Source of the DNA: Zoroaster sp. YZ-2022
Taxonomy: Eukaryota; Echinodermata; Asteroidea; Forcipulatida; Zoroasteridae
Reading direction: 5' to 3'
Assembly (NCBI GenBank): GCA_029582265.1
Contig: CM055822.1
Span: 2,291,057 to 2,355,056, forward strand
DNA length: 64,000 nucleotides
A model generated the notes under the pieces. The model was not told the origin of the DNA, did not search any database, and worked only from the letters and a program-made list of their open reading frames with translations. Shown one piece after another: positions 35,701 through 50,700 of this stretch. Both the position numbers and the translations under genes were made by a program. How positions within the stretch are numbered: the stretch's first letter is position 1; each line of letters opens with the position of its first letter.

Positions 35701-38700
35701 CAAGACTAAATGACGTACCATTTGACATCAAGACTACTAAATGACGTACCATTTGACACAAAGACTACTAAATGACGTACCATTTTACATAAAGACTACT
35801 AAATGACGTTCCTTGCATAAAGACTACTAAATGACGTACCATTTGACATAAAGACTACTAAATGACGTACCATTTTGCATAAAGACTACTAAATGACGTA
35901 CCATTTTACATAAAGACTACTAAATGACGTACCATTTGACATAAAGACTACTAAATGACGTACCATTTGACATAAAGACTACTAAATGACGTACCATTTT
36001 GCATAAAGACTACTAAATGACGTACCATTTTACATAAAGACTACTAAATGACGTACCATTTGACATAAAGACTACTAAATGACGTACCATTTTGCATAAA
36101 GACTACTAAATGACGTACCATTTTACATAAAGACTACTAAATGACGTACCGTTTGACATAAAGACTACTAAATGACGTACCATTTTACATAAAGACTACT
36201 AAATGACGTACCATTTTACATAAAGACTACTAAATGACGTACCATTTGACATAAAGACTACTAAATGACGTACCATTTTACATAAAGACTACTAAATGAC
36301 GTACCATTTTACATAAAGACTACTAAATGACGTACCGTTTGACATAAAGACTACTAAATGACGTACCATTTTACATAAAGACTACTAAATGACGTACCGT
36401 TTGACATAAAGACTACTAAATGACGTACCATTTGACATAAAGACTACTAAATGACGTACCGTTTTACATAAAGACTACTAAATGACGTACCGTTTGACAT
36501 AAAGACTACTAAATGACGTACCATTTTACATAAAGACTACTAAATGACGTACCATTTTACATAAAGACTACTAAATGACGTACCATTTGACATAAAGACT
36601 ACTAAATGACGTACCATTTTGCATAAAGACTACTAAATGACGTACCATTTTACATAAAGACTACTAAATGACGTACCATTTTACATAAAGACTACTAAAT
36701 GACGTACCATTTGACATAAAGACTACTAAATGACGTACCATTTTGCATAAAGACTACTAAATGACGTACCATTTTGCATAAAGACTACTAAATGACGTAC
36801 CATTTTACATAAAGACTACTAAATGACGTACCATTTGACATAAAGACTACTAAATGACGTACCATTTTGCATAAAGACTACTAAATGACGTACCATTTTA
36901 CATAAAGACTACTAAATGACGTACCATTTTACATAAAGACTACTAAATGACGTACCATTTTCAGTCTGGCAGATGACTCCACTATATCCAGACAAACAGT
37001 AACAAGCGAACTTATCAACACCGTTTACACACATACCACCATTAAGACATGGGTTACTGGCACATTCATCAGTCGCTAGTAGGGAAATAAAACAATAAGT
37101 CAATTGAGAAGTACATGTAATTATTACGTCAAATGCCATCTTGGTCAGGTTTCCTGCATACACAATAACAATTACAGTGCTGATTCTCATTGCATTTAAG
37201 GGATCAGACTAGTTTGCCTTCCAGCCTCGGTTTGGTCATGTGGATTTGTATCAAAGAAAATCAAGATGGCTGCTCCGTGATCAAGGTCTATTAAATAAAT
37301 GGCATATTCATCAATTGCTATGGAAACAGAAACAAAGCATATGATCTGATGAGAGAATTATAATGTATTTGTTGTCACATTGATTATTTGCCATGGTAAC
37401 AACAATGGATACATTCATGAGGTACTTGTTGGCACATTCATCAGTTGCTATGGTAATAGATAATAACAATGAGTAAATCATGAGATACCTGTTGGTACAT
37501 TCACCTGCATTGGAGTATGGAAACATCCTATGAAAACTGTTGGTACCCAGTCAAATTGTTTAAATATTGGTTTCGGTTAGCCGATTAGCAGATTTCTAAA
37601 TGTGACCCGACTGTACGAAATGAGTCGGAAGTCGCAAATGCCTGTATTGAGATACGGACACGTAAACACGATTCATGCGTGTTTGTTTTCGAAAGAAATA
37701 AGTAGAAAAACGTGTTAATAAAACTACCCAACAAAAAAATAAATAAAATAAAATCAGAAAATGTTCAACATCCTGATTTTCTTTACCATGTTGAATCAAG
37801 AATATGTTCCAAAATTACTCAGCAAAGGATCGTTTTGTCCCCTTTTTGGCCCTAGAATGCCTGGTCCTAGCTCTATGTTTGCAGCCACGTTGACTTAAAA
37901 CGCATGGTTGCTATGGAAGAATGATATAAAATAAAACCAGAAATCAAGCCCAAACTTAAACGTGCGATATTTCCGTTTTTGGTTTTCTGACAGTGCAGGC
38001 CGAGGTAATGTGTTTTATGGTGTAACTTCCATATTTGTTAACGTATGAAAATATTTTGTTTTATCAAATGGAAGAGGAGAATATGCTCTTTCAGGACCAC
38101 AAAAAAACTCAATTTATTCAGACATCACCTTAAGACTCATTTCGTAGGATTCGGTCACAAATGGTTAGTGCAGTTTCGGTCGGCCCAGCACTAGTGGAAA
38201 AGGATTCCTAGCCTGTAGAGAACAGACCAAATGCATCTTTGACTGCTTCTCTAACTAAAAAGATGCAAACGCGGATGTTATTTTATAAAAAAAAATACAA
38301 GATGTTACAACATATGTACTAACCATCTCTTTCTGTCTCCACATGAATCTTGACGGACACGCCCGTTTCTGTTTTGTCATGGTCCGAATTGAATGTCATC
38401 CATAACTGTGGTCCTTGCGTCTTGAAAGCTATCGGGATTTTACTCCCGGAGAGCTGTAGCAGGAGAGAGTCTTCGGAGGTTGAGTCTGATCCCGTGCCGT
38501 ACCTCATCCAGTCATAGTTCAACTCGGTCAAGAACTCTGTCGTTTCGACGAGAAGGAAAGTGCCCTGGGGGGCAGTGATGGTCCAGCGGCAGAACTGGTT
38601 ATCGTTGTAGTTGGCGGGGAAGTTTGGGGTTTGGATAACGATTGTTTCATTGGCCTGTAGCGCCATGTCACGGATGCAACTACCCTCTGAATAAATGCAG

Positions 38701-41700
38701 AAATAAAATCAATAAGATACATTTCATGAGCTCAGTTTTAGAAATCCTTTTACTCAGATCAGTTGGCTTTAATGTAACGCTGTGCATTTTTAGTTATCTC
38801 AGGAACCGGATACCCCAAATTGGAAATCTTCGGATATCAACAATTTTGTAAAAACACATAAATTCTGAATGTATAAAAACAAACACAAGTGCCTCTTGTT
38901 TTATCAGAATCAAAATAAATGTGGACTTACTCTAATAACTTCCTGCCTCTCTATTAAAAATGACTCGTAGCATCCCCATTCCCCACACACATACAAAAAT
39001 GACTCGTAGCATCCCCATTCCCCACACACATACAAAAATGACTCGTAGCATCCCCATTCCCCACACACATACAAAAATGACTCGTAGCATCCCCATTCCC
39101 CACACACATACAAAAATGACTCATAGCATCCCCATTCCCCACACACATACAACAATGACTCATAGCATCCCCATTCCCCACACACATACAACAATGACTC
39201 GTAGCATCCCCATTCACCACACACATACAAAAATGACTAGTAGCATCCCCATTCCCCACACACATACAAAAATGACTCGTAGCATCCCCATTCCCCACAC
39301 ACATACAAAAATGACTCGTAGCATCCCCATTCCCCACACACATACAAAAATGACTCGTAGCATCCCCATTCACCACACACATACAAAAATGACTCGTAGC
39401 ATCCCCATTCCCCACACACATACAACAATGACTCGTAGCATCCCCATTCCCCACACACATACAACAATGACTCGTAGCATCCCCATTCCCCACACACATA
39501 CAACAATGACTCGTAGCATCCCCATTCCCCACACACATACAACAATGACTCGTAGCATCCCCATTCCCCACACACATACAAAAATGACTCATAGCATCCC
39601 CATTCCCCACACACATACAACAATGACTCGTAGCATCCCCATTCCCCACACACATACAACAATGACTCGTAGCATCCCCATTCCCCACACACATACAACA
39701 ATGACTCGTAGCATCCCCATTCCCCACACATACAACAATGACTCGTAGCATCCCCATTCCCCACACACATACAACAATGACTCGTAGCATCCCCATTCCC
39801 CACACATACAACAATGACTCGTAGCATCCCCATTCCCCACACATACAACAATGACTCGTAGCATCCCCATTCCCCACACACATACAACAATGACTCGTAG
39901 CATGCCCATTCCCCACACACATACAACAATGACTCGTAGCATCCCCATTCCCCACACACATACAAAAAAGACTCGTAGCATCCCCATTCCCCACACACAT
40001 ACAACAATGACTCGTAGCATCCCATTCCCCACACACATACAAAAATGACTCATAGCATCCCCATTCCCCACACACATACAAAAATGACTCGTAGCATACC
40101 AAATCCCCACACACATACAAAATGACTCGTAGCATCCCATTCCCCACACATACAAAATGATGACTCGTAGCATCCCATTCCCCACACACATACAACAATG
40201 ATAGCATCCCCATTCCCCACACACATACAAAAATGACCGTAGCATCCCCATTCCCCACACACATACAACAATGACTCGTAGCATCCCCATTCCCCACACA
40301 TACAACAATGACTCGTATCCACCCCATTCCCCACACACATACAACAATGACTCGTAGCATTCCCATTCCCCACACACACAACAATGACTCGTAGCATCCC
40401 CATTCCCCACACACATACAACAATGACTCGTAGCATCCCCATTCCCCACACACATACAACAATGACTCGTAGCATCCCCATTCCCCACACACATACAACA
40501 TAGCATCCCATTCCACACATACAACAATCACTCGTAGCATCCCCATTCCCCACACACATACAACAATGACGACGAGCTTCCCCATTCCCCACACACATAC
40601 AACAATGACTCGTAGCATCCCCATTCCCCACACACATACAACAATGACTCGTAGCATCCCCATTCCCCACACACATACAACAATGACTAAGTAGCATCCC
40701 ATTCCCCACACACATACAACAATGACTCGTAGCATCCCCATTCCCCACACACATACAACAATGACTCGTAGCATCCCCATTCCCCACACACATACAACAA
40801 TGACTCGTAGCATCCCCATTCCCCACACATACAACAATGACTCGTAGCATCCCATTCCCCACACACATACAACAATGACTCGTAGCATCCCATTCCCACA
40901 CACATACAACAATGACTCGTAGCATCCCCATTCCCCACACACATACAAAAATGACTCGAAGCATACCCATTCCCCACACAAAAACAACAATGACTCGTAG
41001 CATCCCCATTCCCCACACACATACAACAATGACTTTCGTAGCATCCCATTCCCCACACATACAACAATGACTCGTAGCATCCCATCCCCCACACACATAC
41101 AACAATGACTCATAGCATCCCCATTCCCCACACACATACAACAATGACTAATAGCATCACGTTTGATCTTACACATACAACAATGACTCGTAGCATCCCC
41201 ATTCCCCACACACATACAACAATGACTCGTCTGTTCAGCAGTCCCCACACACATACAACAATGACTCGTAGCATCCCCATTCCCCACACACATACAACAA
41301 TGACTCGTAGCGTGCCCAATCCCCACACACAAACAACAATTACTCGTAGCTTCTCCCATCGCCACACACATACAAAAATGACTCGTAGCATCCCCATTCT
41401 CCACACACATACAACAATGACTCGTAGCATCCCCATTCCCCACACACATACAACAATGACTCGTAGCATCCCCATTCCCCACACACATACAACAATGACT
41501 CGTAGCATCCCCATTCCCCACACACATACAAAAATGACTCGTAGCATCCCCATTCCCCACACACATACAAAAATCGGAGTCATTTGTGTGGCTTATATGT
41601 TCAGTGGGAATTTTAAAAAAGTCATTTACGGGTAATTGGAACTGAAAAATGAAACTGGGTAACGACAGTTTCGGTCAGGTATCCGGGTACCTGGATACCC

Positions 41701-44700
41701 GGCACGGCCTTACTTTAATGCCATTTTTTTCAACTGTTGTGTTAAGGCCCCTTTAGTCCTAAGCTGACCAGTATGCAAAGAGAACCTTTAAGAAGTGTTT
41801 ATGAGTGGACAGGCAGGGTTATATATGTTTCAAGTTACACACCTTAAAGATGTGTATAGCCTGTGTTTTACCGGCAATTTCCGGATATTTTTGTTTTTAT
41901 TGAAAAGGAAAACAAATACTTTGAAATAAGACATTTTACGATCAGAAGCTTGGTTTAATTAAACAATTAAAAAAAAGTGAAAAAATTTATTTATAACGGG
42001 ACCCCACCATTCTTCTCATCTGAGAAATGTGTAATTTTTAAGCATTTGTTTTCCCTTCAAGTAAAATAGCAAATGTTCTGATGAAATAGAAAATTTCTTT
42101 AAATTGCCATTAAATTATCTTTAAAATAACATCAACCAGATCACATTTTCTTTTGAGATTTTTTCCATCTGGAGATACGTTTGAAAAAATCTAAAAAATC
42201 CAGATACAAAAAAATGTAATAAGGTTAGAGATGCCATTGGTTCATTACACTGGTCTTGTGTTCTGATGGCTGATGAGTCTTTATTATGTGGGTTCAAACA
42301 ATCATGGGCCTTGTGTCCTTGGACAAGACACTTTATACATGATTGCTTCTCTTCACCCAGGAGTATAAATAGGTACCTACGGGTCATTCCTAACTCACCG
42401 AGTTGACAGTGTTTGCCACTCCAAGCCGAGGTACAATCACACACGTAGCCATTGACGACATCGATACACGTCCCGCCGTTAACACAAGGTGAACTCTTGC
42501 ACTCGTTAATATCTGGTAATTAAACATCACACAAATGACTAATTACCCTTCTCTGCATAAGCTCAGCACTGTATATTGGTGTTTCTGAGTTACTGCAGGG
42601 TTAATCCGCTGGGGATTCAGGCAAGATTCGAACCAACGAATGTCGTGCGGTTTTGGTGTAAGCACTACACAATTTCAATACTACACGTGAACACCACCAA
42701 ATCTCACCACACCAAAACTATATGTACACCACAATTATGCGTGGTGCACTTTCAGTGCTATGTTAAAGAATTGGAACGCACCAAAACTACACTAGAGTGT
42801 CCAATTTTCAGGTTGGTTTTTTTTTTGAGGGGTACAAACAGAAGTATACATCAATATACAGTGTGGTGCGTAATGGGTGCGTAATGGGTGCATCATGGGT
42901 GCATGCCAACCCCACTCTATCACACCACCCTATCACCCCAGCCTATCACCCCATCACCCCACGTACATGTATCACCCCACCCTATAACCCCACCTATCAC
43001 CGACCCTATCACCGACCCTATCACCCTACCCTATCATCCCACCTATCACCCCACCATATCACCCCACCCTAGCTATCACCCCACTATCACCCCAGCCTAT
43101 CACCCTATCACCCCAGCCTATCACCCCATCACCCCACCTACATGTATCACCCCACCCTATCACCCCATCACCCCACCTACATGTATCACCCCACCCTATC
43201 ACCCCATCACCCCACCCTATCACCCCATCACCCCACCCTATCACCCCAGCCAACCAGGCCTCAATGTCATGGCACCGATAAACACGCTTACAATCACGTT
43301 TTTGTGCTTACACGGTAAGCGCAAAAGTTTTATGCTTGTGTAAGCGACAAATCATTAGTTATGCGAAGCACATGTGCAGAAGCAGAAATAATAATCTTAA
43401 TAATCTGTAAAATACAATTACCCAAGTACAGAAGTTTCTGCTCTAGTAAGCACCAATGTTTTTCTTACAATAAGCAGAGACATGACATTGGGCCCTGAAC
43501 CTCCGCCACGCCGCCCTTCCTGTACCCTAAATGTCTCAAATCTTGACATACGTACTCTCATCACATAACATTCCCTTCCATCCAGGGGCACATGTACAGC
43601 TGAATGTGATGATGTTACTGGTGCAAGTAGCTCCATTAACACATGGTATACTTTCACATGGGTCCAATGCTGAAAGAAAATAATATCAAATATGATCAAA
43701 CCTACTAAAGGTAAACCTGCCAGTTTTTAGCAGTAATCCTGCCAGTGTAAGCAGTAAACCTGTCAGTTTAAGCAGTAAACCTGTCAGTGTATACGCAGTA
43801 AACCTGCCAGTGTAAGCAGTAAACCTGCCAGTGTAAGCAGTAATCCTGCCAGTGTAAGCAGTAAACCTGCCAGTGTAAGCAGTAATCCTGCCAGTGTAAG
43901 CAGTAATCCTGCCAGTGTAAGCAGTAATCCTGCCAGTGTAAGCAGTAATCCTGCCAGTGTAAGCAGTAAACCTGCCAGTGTAAGCAGTAAACCTGCCAGT
44001 GTATACGCAGTAAACCTGCCAGTGTATACGCAGTAAACCTGCCAGTGTATACGCAGTAAACCTGCCAGTGTATACGCAGTAAACCTGCCAGTGTATACGC
44101 AGTAAACCTGCCAGTGTAAGCAGTAAACCTGCCAGTGTAAGCAGTAAACCTGCCAGTGTAAGCAGTAAACCTGCCAGTGTAAGCAGTAAACCTGCCAGTG
44201 TAAGCAGTAAACCTGCCAGTGTAAGCGTCCTGCCGGTGTAAAGCGGTAAACCTGCCAGTGTAAGCAGTAAACCTGCCCAGTGTAAGCAGTAATCCTGCCA
44301 GTGTAAGCAGTAATCCTGCCAGTTTAAGCAGTAAACCTGTCAGTGTAAGCAGTAAACCTGCCAGTGTAAGCAGTAAACCTGCCAGTGTAAGCAGTAATCC
44401 TTCCAGTGTAAGCAGTAATCCTGCCAGTGTAAGCAGTAATCCTGCCAGTTTAAGCAGTAAACCTGTCAGTGTATACGCAGTAAACCTGCCAGTGTAAGCA
44501 GTAAACCTGCCAGTGTAAGCAGTAAACCTGCCAGTGTAAGCAGTAAACCTGCCAGTGTAAGCAGTAAACCTGCCAGTGTATACGCAGTAAACCTGCCAGT
44601 GTATACGCAGTAAACCTGCCAGTGTAAGCAGTAAACCTGCCAGTGTAAGCAGTAAACCTGCCAGTGTAAGCAGTAATCCTGCCAGTGTAAGCAGTAATCC

Positions 44701-47700
44701 TGCCAGTGTAAGCAGTAATCCTGCCAGTGTAAGCAGTAAACCTGCCAGTGTAAGCAGTAAACCTGCCAGTGTAAGCAGTAAACCTGCCAGTGTAAGCAGT
44801 AAACCTGCCAGTGTAAGCAGTAATCCTGCCAGTGTAAGCAGTAATCCTGCCAGTGTAAGCAGTAAACCTGCCAGTGTAAGCAGTAAACCTGCCAGTGTAA
44901 GCAGTAAACCTGCCAGTGTAAGCAGTAAACCTGCCAGTGTAAGCAGTAATCCTGCCAGTGTAAGCAGTAATCCTGCCAGTTTAAGCAGTAAACCTGTCAG
45001 TGTAAGCAGTAAACCTGGCAGTGTAAGCAGTAAACCTGCCAGTGTAAGCAGTAAACCTGCCAGTGTATACGCAGTAAACCTGCCAGTGTAAGCAGTAAAC
45101 CTGGCAGTGTAAGCAGTAAACCTGCCAGTGTAAGCAGTAAACCTGCCAGTGTAAGCAGTAAACCTGCCAGTTTAAGCAGTAAACTGGTTAACTGACACAA
45201 AATGCACTAACCGTTTATGAATTTGACGCCCATTTTGTTGTTCTGGACTTCCTGTTTTTCCGCATATAGTTATTAAACAATCATTGAAGGAAGTTTAATA
45301 ATGCTTTTCAACTGAAAATTTATAAACATTATTCTATTTGCCGACTATCCAGTTTGTTTGGCCATTGGGTGCTGACTTTCGGTTAACCGACTATGAAAGT
45401 TGTGGTTAAACGCTTGACGAACTAACCGGTAAATTCCAGCACTAACGTTTACCCGTACTTCACAAATATATCTGGATAAAGGCCTACTAGAAATCTCTAG
45501 GTGTTAATTAAGACAACATAGTGGTTGTGTGGTTTGTGGAAGGACCCATGGTCACTGAAGTGGTAGATGTGAAGGCAGTGAAAGTATGTCAACTTGGCCA
45601 ACCTGACCATCAAGTTGAAATGTCATGTATGTAGATGACAGCTTTACCCATTTCACATGTTGGTCCTGTCCAGTGTACATCACATACACAGCTGAATATG
45701 TTGATGCCATCAATACATGAACCGCCATTCCGACACGGTCCACTAGTACACTCGTTCACATCTGTCAAAGGTCAATTTATTCAATCATTATTAATAGGTT
45801 AAGCCAATTAAGGAGAGACTTTGCAAGTTTGCAAGTTATTTCAACTCATACCAAATTACCAATTGTATACCTGTTCACTGCCACGAGCATCACCAATAAT
45901 AATGACATGAATGTACACGTCACAGGGGCGACATACAAGGGTTGGGGAAGAGTGGTGGTGGGAAGAGGGTGGGAAAATAGTGGGGAAGGGTGCAGGAAGG
46001 GTGCAGGAAGGGTGCAGGAAGGGTGCAGGAAGGGTGGGGAAGGGTAGTGGTGGGAATAGGGTGGGGAGGGTTCAGGAAGGGTGGAGAAAGGGTTGTTGTG
46101 GGGAGAGGGTGGGGAAGGGTTGGGAAAAAGGGTGGGAGAAGAGTTCGGGAAGGGTGTGGAAAGGGTGGTGGTGGGGAGGTGGTGGTGGGGAGATGGTGGG
46201 GAAAGGTGGGGAAAGGGTGGTGGGTGGTGGTTGGGAGAGGGTGGGGAGAGGGTGGGGAGAGGGTGGTGATGGGAAGACAAAGGAGAAATGATAGAGAAGG
46301 TGGAGATGAGGGTGGTGGAGAGGAGGGTGGGGGGAGGGTTTGGGAGACCTTTAGGAATTAAATTGTTAAATGGCAGGTACAACATTGGCAAAACTGCTTC
46401 TTAAGTTAAAGTATACTAACTTTCCTTGAATCAAGACAGGCCTGTAAACAACCAACCTGTGGAAATTTCACTATTTGATACCATCATTTATATGCAAAGT
46501 AAGTTTTAGGTGGACCATAATTTATTTTGAAATTACCAATGTAGTACTTTCCCTAAATATGTTGCAATGTCCCGTTCAGCTCCTTTCCCATATCTCTTTA
46601 GATAATTTTAAAAAATTGTTGAATTTGAAAAGTTTATTTCAATAGTTTACTTACTATATTCACAGAGGTTTCCAATGAATCCTGGTGCGCATTGACAGAC
46701 ATAGTAAGTATACATATTGACGCATACAGCATTATTAAGGCATGGATTAACGCTACATGCATCCCGTTCAATCTCACAGAGAGAACCGATCCAGCGTGAT
46801 TGGCAGCCGCAGGTGAAGCTGTTACGACCGTCCGTGCACGTGCCGTTGTTTTGGCACGGTGAACTGGCACACTCATCCTCATCTAACAAATTGAACCAAT
46901 AAAAAAAAGACTCAAAGGCTGTGTACACTACCTTCAGTAAAATGTCTGTAAATGCGTCCATACTTCATACGAGTCAAGATATATACGTAAACCAAATCTG
47001 TGAAAGTGTCAGTTTATTTCATTGTTTTTACACTAGACGTGTATTCATTCCAATTTGGAATTTCAGTCTTCGTTAGCACCCAAGACAGAAATATTTCAGA
47101 GAAAGTTTTATATAAAACTGTGATCATTTATGTTTTCTGCGAGTACAAATAGTGTAAAATGGCTTTCAAGATGAATGTTAAGTGTGGTTCAATGTTTCAT
47201 CAGCAACTTAGTTTTTTATTGGCACATTTCTGCTTTGCTTTTAGAAGGGAACTATATTCACTTTCAAATGAGATACGTCACAAAATAATTGAGCGAAGCA
47301 TTGTCAAACAGCTCATATGTGTAGGTTCCATTATTTGAGTGTAACAAACTTATCACACAGTGTCATCGTCAAGCAGCTCATATGTGTAGGTTCCATTATT
47401 TGAGTGTAACAAACTTATCACACAGTGTCATTGTCAAACAGCTCACATAGGTTCCATTATTTGAGTGCAACAAACTTTATCACACAGTGTGAAGGATTTG
47501 TTTTCACTTTTGGATGTTTTTGTTCGCTCAGATACAAGCCCATTATCATCTTCAATTTGCTACAAAACATTATGCTACATCAATATCTTGTGATTTAAGA
47601 CTTTTATCCCTCCCATTGATTGATCATTCAATACAATCTAAATGGTTTTGAATGATATTAAAGGAATTAAACCAACATGTGTAATGCTTGCCATATGCTA

Positions 47701-50700
47701 CTATGGTGAATGCATCTATCTATACATGGTACTGTTATCTACACAGCTAATCCACCATCAGTTGTCAAATGGTACTGTGTGGTGAATGCATCTAAACTAT
47801 ACACGGTACTGTTATCTACACAGCTAATCCACCATTCATAAACAGACAGCTGTCAAATGGTACTGTGTGGTGAATGCATCTAAACTGTACATGTACATGG
47901 TACTGTTATCTACACAGCTTATCCACCATTCATAAACAGACAGTTGTCAAATGGTACTGTGTGGTGAATGCATCTAAACTGTACATGGTACTGTTATCTA
48001 CACAGCTTATCCATCGTTCATAAACAGACAGTTGTCTAGTTTTGAATGGTCAGTCAACTCACTGCTAAATTTTTGTTCCAAGAATAGAAGGGTTAAGGGG
48101 TGATATACAGTGACAATCTCTATTGATATGCATTGTGCAAATGTCATGATTAACCCTTCTGTGACTACAAGGGTCAAAATCAGTCAAAATGTTGATATAC
48201 TTGCCAAGGTATATCTAGTGCACTTTAAAGTCAAACACTGTCACACTGACCCTTTTTGACTGGTAAAAGCATTGTCTGGTATTGTATTCAAAATGAAAAA
48301 ACAAACAGTCAAAAATGCCCCTGTGTGCACATTAGGGTCAACAGTCAAAACAGGCAGTTGACTGATTTTGACCTCTATAGCTACTTGCCACTAAAGTGCA
48401 GATGTAGTAGGAGGGTTAACACAAAAATAGCTGTTGCTACTTCCAGACTCATTTTGCAAGATGACAAACAAATAAATGCAGGGTAGGATGTTACTGTCTG
48501 AAACAGATACATACCAATTGCACACGTTGGTCCACGGAAGCCAGACGGACATACGCAGAGGAAGTCATCAGCATTATTGAAACACTCTGCGCCATTGTAA
48601 CATGGAGCACTCAGGCATGGTACCTCAGCTGCAACAGAAGGAAATAATGGTGTCAAAATGTTATCAGTCAACTAAAACAGATATTAACCCAAGCCATGCT
48701 GAACGCAACAGAATACAACACATGTATAAATATCTGTTGGATCTTGTTGAAGTGATGAGTAGAGAACAAAAGATCTATTGTTCTAGATGATGAATATAGA
48801 ACAAAAGATCTATTGTTCTAGATGATGGAATAGAGAACAAACGATCTATTGTTCTAGATGATGGATCTTATTCGTGATGGCATCAGTCTTCCCTAGAAAT
48901 AATTTAATCCGAGGTAATGTCGCTTTTGAGAAAGGTGAAATAACTTCCATACGATTTTAGGAAAGAGTACTCTTTCAATGAATACAAACAAATCTTGAAG
49001 CATTTTCACTATTTTCTTGTTAACAATACAATGTAATAATCTGAAGCGTTCACATGTTGGTTATTTAATGAATCTCTTGAATCAAAGAGAGAAAGCATAC
49101 CTTCCCATTTAAATAAATAACATTTAAAACACCCTTGACTATGACAAACATTACATGTTACAATTCTGTAGGTTTTTAAAATAAAGACAGTAAACATGAC
49201 TTTTCGTTATCATATCTACATAGGTGCTAGGGAGTCACTGTAAGTTTGTGATGATGTGAGGCATGCTTCATCCTCTTGTATAGCTGAATACAGATTGAAA
49301 CAATGATAGAGGCTTTACCTGTCTGACACAGTAATCCCCTCCATCCAGGCACGCAGTCACATTCAAAGTAGGTACCAAAGTCATTACAGGTACCGCTTCG
49401 TTGACATGGGTTAGAGGCACACACACTGATGGCTACAACACAGAGATCAACACAGAGATCAACACAGTGTCACAAGTGTAGATTCGAAATGAACAATCTA
49501 CAAAGTTGTATTTTACTGATCATTCATAAATTCCCAAGACAGTTTTAGACAATCTGATTGGATGATACATAATCACATGGGGGTGCAGTGATATCTGGTG
49601 AAGATACATGTATGGCTTATCAAAATCAGAGCAGTGCGTATGTGCGTCACACGCCAGCTGTTACATTTAGCAGGCACATGAAGCGTGATGTGGATTTTAA
49701 CCTAATCACGGTGACAAAGTTTGTTTCTAATCACACCGACTCCTGTGCTTCATAAATGTTTTCCCCCCAAAACATGAACTTGCCCATTTCTACTTGGTTG
49801 TTTTCAAAAAAAATTACTCCATTTTGAAATTTTGAAAACGAAATCTATAATATGCACAAGGTGAATAGACACTCTTACCTGTTTCACAGTTGGTACCTGT
49901 CCATGCTGATGAACACAGACATCGATAGACGCCTCCTACACTCTGACACGTAGCGCTATTCAGGCAAGGAGAACTAGCACACACATCCAACCCTGTGCAT
50001 ACATTACAAAAGATAAATTTGCAATGTCCTCAATAGATAATTTAACCGACTCAAAACTTTGCCAGCCTAATTTACATAATGAACAAGTGGCTATTGCAGG
50101 TTTATAAGGGAGTGAACACAATTGGTAATAAAACCAAAACAAACTGTATAAATTATCTTCATAGACTCATTTGCTTGTAGGATGTTAACGGCACCAAACA
50201 TTCAGAAAATGTTTTCCGTCTTACATGTAAATGTTGTAATTTTTGAGAAAACGTGAATAAAATACAAATCTGAAATCACAAACAAATTGTATCATATTTT
50301 GGGCTGTAAATGTAACAATACAATGGAAAGCCTAGTTTGTAGACTTCCTCATACAAGTTGGAATAGATCAAATTACCCCAAAATCTGGCATTTACAATGT
50401 TGAAAACAGCGGAGAATGCACTAACATCGAATCGCCATTTTGTTTGACTACCAGCAAACTTTTCAGAAGTGGGCCATGTGATCAATATGCTAATTAGGCT
50501 TACCAAGGTTACCGAGTATTGTTTGAAATGGTTAATTGTGTGCACAGGCTGTTGATAGGAGTATCATAAGCGCTTTACCATCAAGCTTAATATACGTTCA
50601 GCTGATTCAGTTGTACATCTGAGTTTCAGTGGTGTGATTTGACAAAAGTAAACAGTCCTTAAAAATGGGTAGCGGGCCTTGGTCTCCCTTTGGTCTAGAG

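Noticed and set aside
34512..36955. CRISPR-like regularly spaced repeats
   Set aside because: Units are contiguous with no unique spacers, in a eukaryotic intron; this is a minisatellite. The same applies to the 41-, 39- and 21-bp arrays.
38954..41566. 870-codon minus-strand open frame with a 13-residue repeat
   Set aside because: It coincides exactly with a 39-bp minisatellite whose length is divisible by three; all frames on both strands are open there, and no domain, signal or flanking unique coding sequence exists.
42797..43343. His/Pro/Thr-rich open frames on the plus strand
   Set aside because: They arise from the CTATCACCCC minisatellite.
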